A model generated the notes under the pieces. That model saw nothing but the letters and a program-made list of their open reading frames with translations. It had not been told where the DNA came from and made no database searches. 64,000 nt of DNA from Allomuricauda sp. (lineage in GTDB: Bacteria > Bacteroidota > Bacteroidia > Flavobacteriales > Flavobacteriaceae). The translations under genes and the position numbers were made by a program. The DNA lies in the NCBI GenBank assembly GCA_003712125.1, contig RHLF01000003.1, forward strand, positions 186,001-250,000, written 5' to 3'. Each line of letters opens with the position of its first letter. Within the stretch, counting starts at the first letter, position 1. This document shows, one piece after another, positions 61,789 to 64,000 of this stretch.

Positions 61789-62817
61789 TCAAATTTTGTA
61801 GTAATCCCGATACCACCCTACGAAGCTTTTAACACCTTGTTGAATTGATGTTATAGGCTTATAGTCATAATCTTTAACCAAATCATCAACATTGGCCCAA
61901 GTATTTTCTACGTCACCAGGTTGAATGGGCAACAATTCTTTAGTGGCTTTTTTGTCTAGATTCCGTTCAATTTCTGTAATGAAATCCATTAAATTAACCG
62001 ATTCTGTATTTCCAATGTTGTAAATTCTGTATAGCGATTCCGTTTTTTTCCTTTCATCAGATATGGTAGTTAACACGCGAACCACACCATTTGCTATATC
62101 TTCCACATAGGTGAAATCGCGCTTCATTTTGCCATTGTTAAATACCTTAATGGGCTTTCCCTTGGCAATGGCATCTGTAAATAAAAACATAGCCATATCG
62201 GGTCGACCCCATGGACCATATACTGTAAAAAAGCGAAGTCCTGTTGTAGTTATACCGTACAAATGACTATAGGTATGGGCCATTAGCTCATTACTCTTCT
62301 TACTGGCCGCATAAATACTAATCGGATTATCAACACTATCGTGAACTGAAAAAGGAATTTTTTCATTAAGGCCGTAGACACTTGAACTACTGGCATAAAC
62401 CAAATGCTTTATCTGGTGAATTCTGCAACATTCTAGGATATTCAAAAAACCAACTACATTACTGTCAATATAGGCCCTTGGGTTTTTAAGGCTATAGCGC
62501 ACACCAACTTGTGCTGCCAAGTTGCAGACTTTATCAAAATTTTCGCTCTCGAAGACTCCAGAAAGTGCCTCAAAATCTTCGAGCCTTAATCTGACAAAAT
62601 TGAGATTTCCCCCATAGTGGCTACTGCTCGTTTTTTTATGAAATAGTTTGGCTTCTTCACTGGCGATACCCAATTGGGCCAAACGGTCAAATTTTAATTG
62701 AGGGTTATAATAGTCGTTTATACTATCAACACCTACAACCTGATGCCCTTTTCCCAATAGGGATTTGCATACATAAAACCCAATAAAACCTGCGGCTCCA
62801 GTAACCAATATTTTCAT
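61789..62817 (-). CDS. NAD-dependent sugar epimerase, UDP-glucuronate 4-epimerase-like
   Basis: A 342-residue extended SDR. The NAD motif GAAGFIGFYV is at 7-16; the catalytic block ASSSSVYGLNEKIPF with YAASKKSNELMAHTY gives Tyr-x-x-x-Lys; TVYGPWGRPDMAMF and GKMKRDFTYVEDIANGVV are typical of UDP-glucuronate 4-epimerases (CapI/GAE), which make UDP-galacturonate from UDP-glucuronate. It follows the UDP-glucose dehydrogenase gene, which fits this pathway. A -7 element lies 28 bp upstream of the ATG. Confidence 0.93.
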   Translation of the reverse strand: MKILVTGAAGFIGFYVCKSLLGKGHQVVGVDSINDYYNPQLKFDRLAQLGIASEEAKLFHKKTSSSHYGGNLNFVRLRLEDFEALSGVFESENFDKVCNLAAQVGVRYSLKNPRAYIDSNVVGFLNILECCRIHQIKHLVYASSSSVYGLNEKIPFSVHDSVDNPISIYAASKKSNELMAHTYSHLYGITTTGLRFFTVYGPWGRPDMAMFLFTDAIAKGKPIKVFNNGKMKRDFTYVEDIANGVVRVLTTISDERKKTESLYRIYNIGNTESVNLMDFITEIERNLDKKATKELLPIQPGDVENTWANVDDLVKDYDYKPITSIQQGVKSFVGWYRDYYKI

Positions 62818-62844
62818 ACAATGCTATGGTTTTCCTATTGGCCG

Positions 62845-62852
62845 CAAAGCTA
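62845..62852 (-). promoter_or_regulatory. -7 promoter element for the epimerase
   Basis: The minus strand reads TAGCTTTG, an exact TAnnTTTG match 28 bp before the epimerase ATG, in the 86-bp gap behind the dehydrogenase gene. No clear -33 TTG. Confidence 0.45.
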
Positions 62853-62903
62853 CGGTTGAATTGCCAGAAATGGAAATGGACTTTAACTAGGGGTGTCTAC
62901 GAA

Positions 62904-64000
62904 TTAAGATTGTCCTATTTTGTAAAAATGAAATCCTAAGGCTGTCATTTCTTCCTTGTCCAGAATACGACGTCCATCAAAAACAAAAGCAGGTTTCAGC
63001 ATATTATTATAAATAGCCTTCCAATCATAGGTTTTAAATTCATCCCACTCGGTTAATATGGCAATAGCATGCGCATTTTCTGAAGCAGTCAAAGGGTCTT
63101 TCACTACCTTAAGTAATTTCCTGTTCTCTTCTGGGCTCCGCGTGCCCAAGTAGTCTAAGTCATTATAGATTGTATCTTCAGATACTTTTGGATCGTATAC
63201 TATAATTTGGGCCTTTTCTTCAAGCAGCGCATCTGCCACATAGATGGCAGCTGATTCACGCGTATCGTTGGTGTCTTTTTTAAAAGCCCAGCCATAGAAG
63301 ACAATTTTCTTGTCAGTTACCGTATTGTATAGGGTACTGACAATGTTGTCGGCAAATCTTCGCTTTTGGTAATCATTCATTATGATGACCTGCTCCCAAT
63401 AGTCTGCCACCTCATTTAAGCCAAAACTTTTGGCAATGTAGACCAAATTCAGGATGTCTTTTTGAAAACAAGAGCCGCCAAAACCAACGGAAGAATTCAA
63501 AAATCGCGAGCCAATTCTGCTATCGAAACCAATGGCCTTTGACACCTCGGCAATATTCGCATCTGTTTTTTCACAAAGTGCTGATATAGAGTTTATTGAA
63601 GATACTCGTTGGGCTAAAAAAGCATTGGCCACAAGCTTGGACAATTCTGAAGACCATACATTGGTTTGTAAAATACGTTCTTTAGGTATCCAATTTTCGT
63701 AAACTTCACTCAGGGCATTTCGAGCTGCCATACCTGAAGGAGTTTCATCACCACCTATCAAGACACGGTCAGCTTGCAAAAGGTCTTCCACAGCAGTACC
63801 TTCAGCCAGAAATTCTGGGTTGGAAAGTATTTCAAATTTTACACCTTTACCGGTATTGTCCAAAATACTCTTGATTGCTTCGGCGGTACGAACTGGAAGG
63901 GTTGATTTTTCAACCACGATTTTATCCTGTTTGGCCACCTTGGCAATATTTCTAGCACATAATTCTATGTTTTTAAGGTCGGCCGCCTGTCCTTTTCCCT
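62904..64000 (-). CDS. ugd: UDP-glucose 6-dehydrogenase, 5'-truncated by the window edge
   Basis: Oxidises UDP-glucose to UDP-glucuronate with two NAD+. The frame is open to the right edge (GKGQAADLKNIELCARNIAK at the end of the window), so the N-terminus with the NAD motif lies outside; the GTG at 63938 is internal. Visible blocks are VVEKSTLPVRTAEAI, SNPEFLAEGTAVEDLLQADR, SSELSKLVANAFLAQRVSSI and the nucleophile Cys in SVGFGGSCFQKDILN, then FYGWAFKKDTNDTRESAAIY. The sequence is of the eukaryote-like Ugd type usual in Bacteroidota. With the next gene it supplies UDP-GlcA/UDP-GalA to the locus. Confidence 0.95.
   Translation of the reverse strand, partial: GKGQAADLKNIELCARNIAKVAKQDKIVVEKSTLPVRTAEAIKSILDNTGKGVKFEILSNPEFLAEGTAVEDLLQADRVLIGGDETPSGMAARNALSEVYENWIPKERILQTNVWSSELSKLVANAFLAQRVSSINSISALCEKTDANIAEVSKAIGFDSRIGSRFLNSSVGFGGSCFQKDILNLVYIAKSFGLNEVADYWEQVIIMNDYQKRRFADNIVSTLYNTVTDKKIVFYGWAFKKDTNDTRESAAIYVADALLEEKAQIIVYDPKVSEDTIYNDLDYLGTRSPEENRKLLKVVKDPLTASENAHAIAILTEWDEFKTYDWKAIYNNMLKPAFVFDGRRILDKEEMTALGFHFYKIGQS

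Overview
The window looks like a chromosomal segment of a flavobacterium (Bacteroidota, Flavobacteriaceae; probably marine). The basis is AT-rich DNA, frequent TTG and GTG starts, little Shine-Dalgarno signal, several matches to the Bacteroidota -7 promoter element TAnnTTTG (a few with TTG about 19 bp upstream), a bacillithiol gene (bshA), and family members typical of this group (PG_1098-like methyltransferase, DUF4159, LptD, TamB, GH3/beta-lactamase fusion). No rRNA, tRNA, insertion sequence, integrase or CRISPR array was seen.

Bases 1-28,550 are mostly housekeeping. A 5'-truncated VanX-like dipeptidase is followed by a leftward operon of DUF4159, AI-2E permease and a methyltransferase, a DUF1223 protein, and a leftward rsmE-GNAT-tsaD group. 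Next come a very long tamB, pfkA-gapA, a BadF-type kinase, ridA, and lptD divergent from an amidase-mlaD pair. A two-gene Fe-S electron-transfer unit lies behind a perfect 14+14 bp palindrome. Then follow a GH3/beta-lactamase fusion, bshA with a small lipoprotein, and an OmpA protein closed by a strong terminator.

Bases 28,600-64,000 form one large surface-polysaccharide (capsule, O-antigen or exopolysaccharide) locus, almost entirely on the minus strand and open at the right edge. Reading with transcription, from right to left, it holds UDP-glucose dehydrogenase and a UDP-uronate epimerase (UDP-GlcA/GalA), a secreted CBM plus beta-helix lipoprotein, two paralogous Wzx-type flippases, a CatB-type acetyltransferase, glycosyltransferases and a Wzy-like polymerase. 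Then come an L-FucNAc block (FnlA/CapE, cupin, CapF, WecB/FnlC), two paralogous WbuB-like GT4 enzymes and the initiating sugar-phosphate transferase. The distal part is a decoration module: SDR, SMP-30, GT2, ATP-grasp ligase, GT2, formyltransferase, PIG-L deacetylase, a FemAB-like transferase and four tandem diverged GNAT-like paralogues. Two single plus-strand genes (a methyltransferase-like protein and a YdjC deacetylase) interrupt it.

The most novel part is the 28.6-41.5 kb decoration module. Its genes suggest a polymer whose amino sugars are de-N-acetylated and re-acylated (formyl, acyl or aminoacyl) and whose uronic acids may be amidated by the ATP-grasp ligase. Separately, two housekeeping genes (the methyltransferase and tamB) have coding sequence extending upstream of every standard start codon, and both have an ATC where a methionine would be expected.
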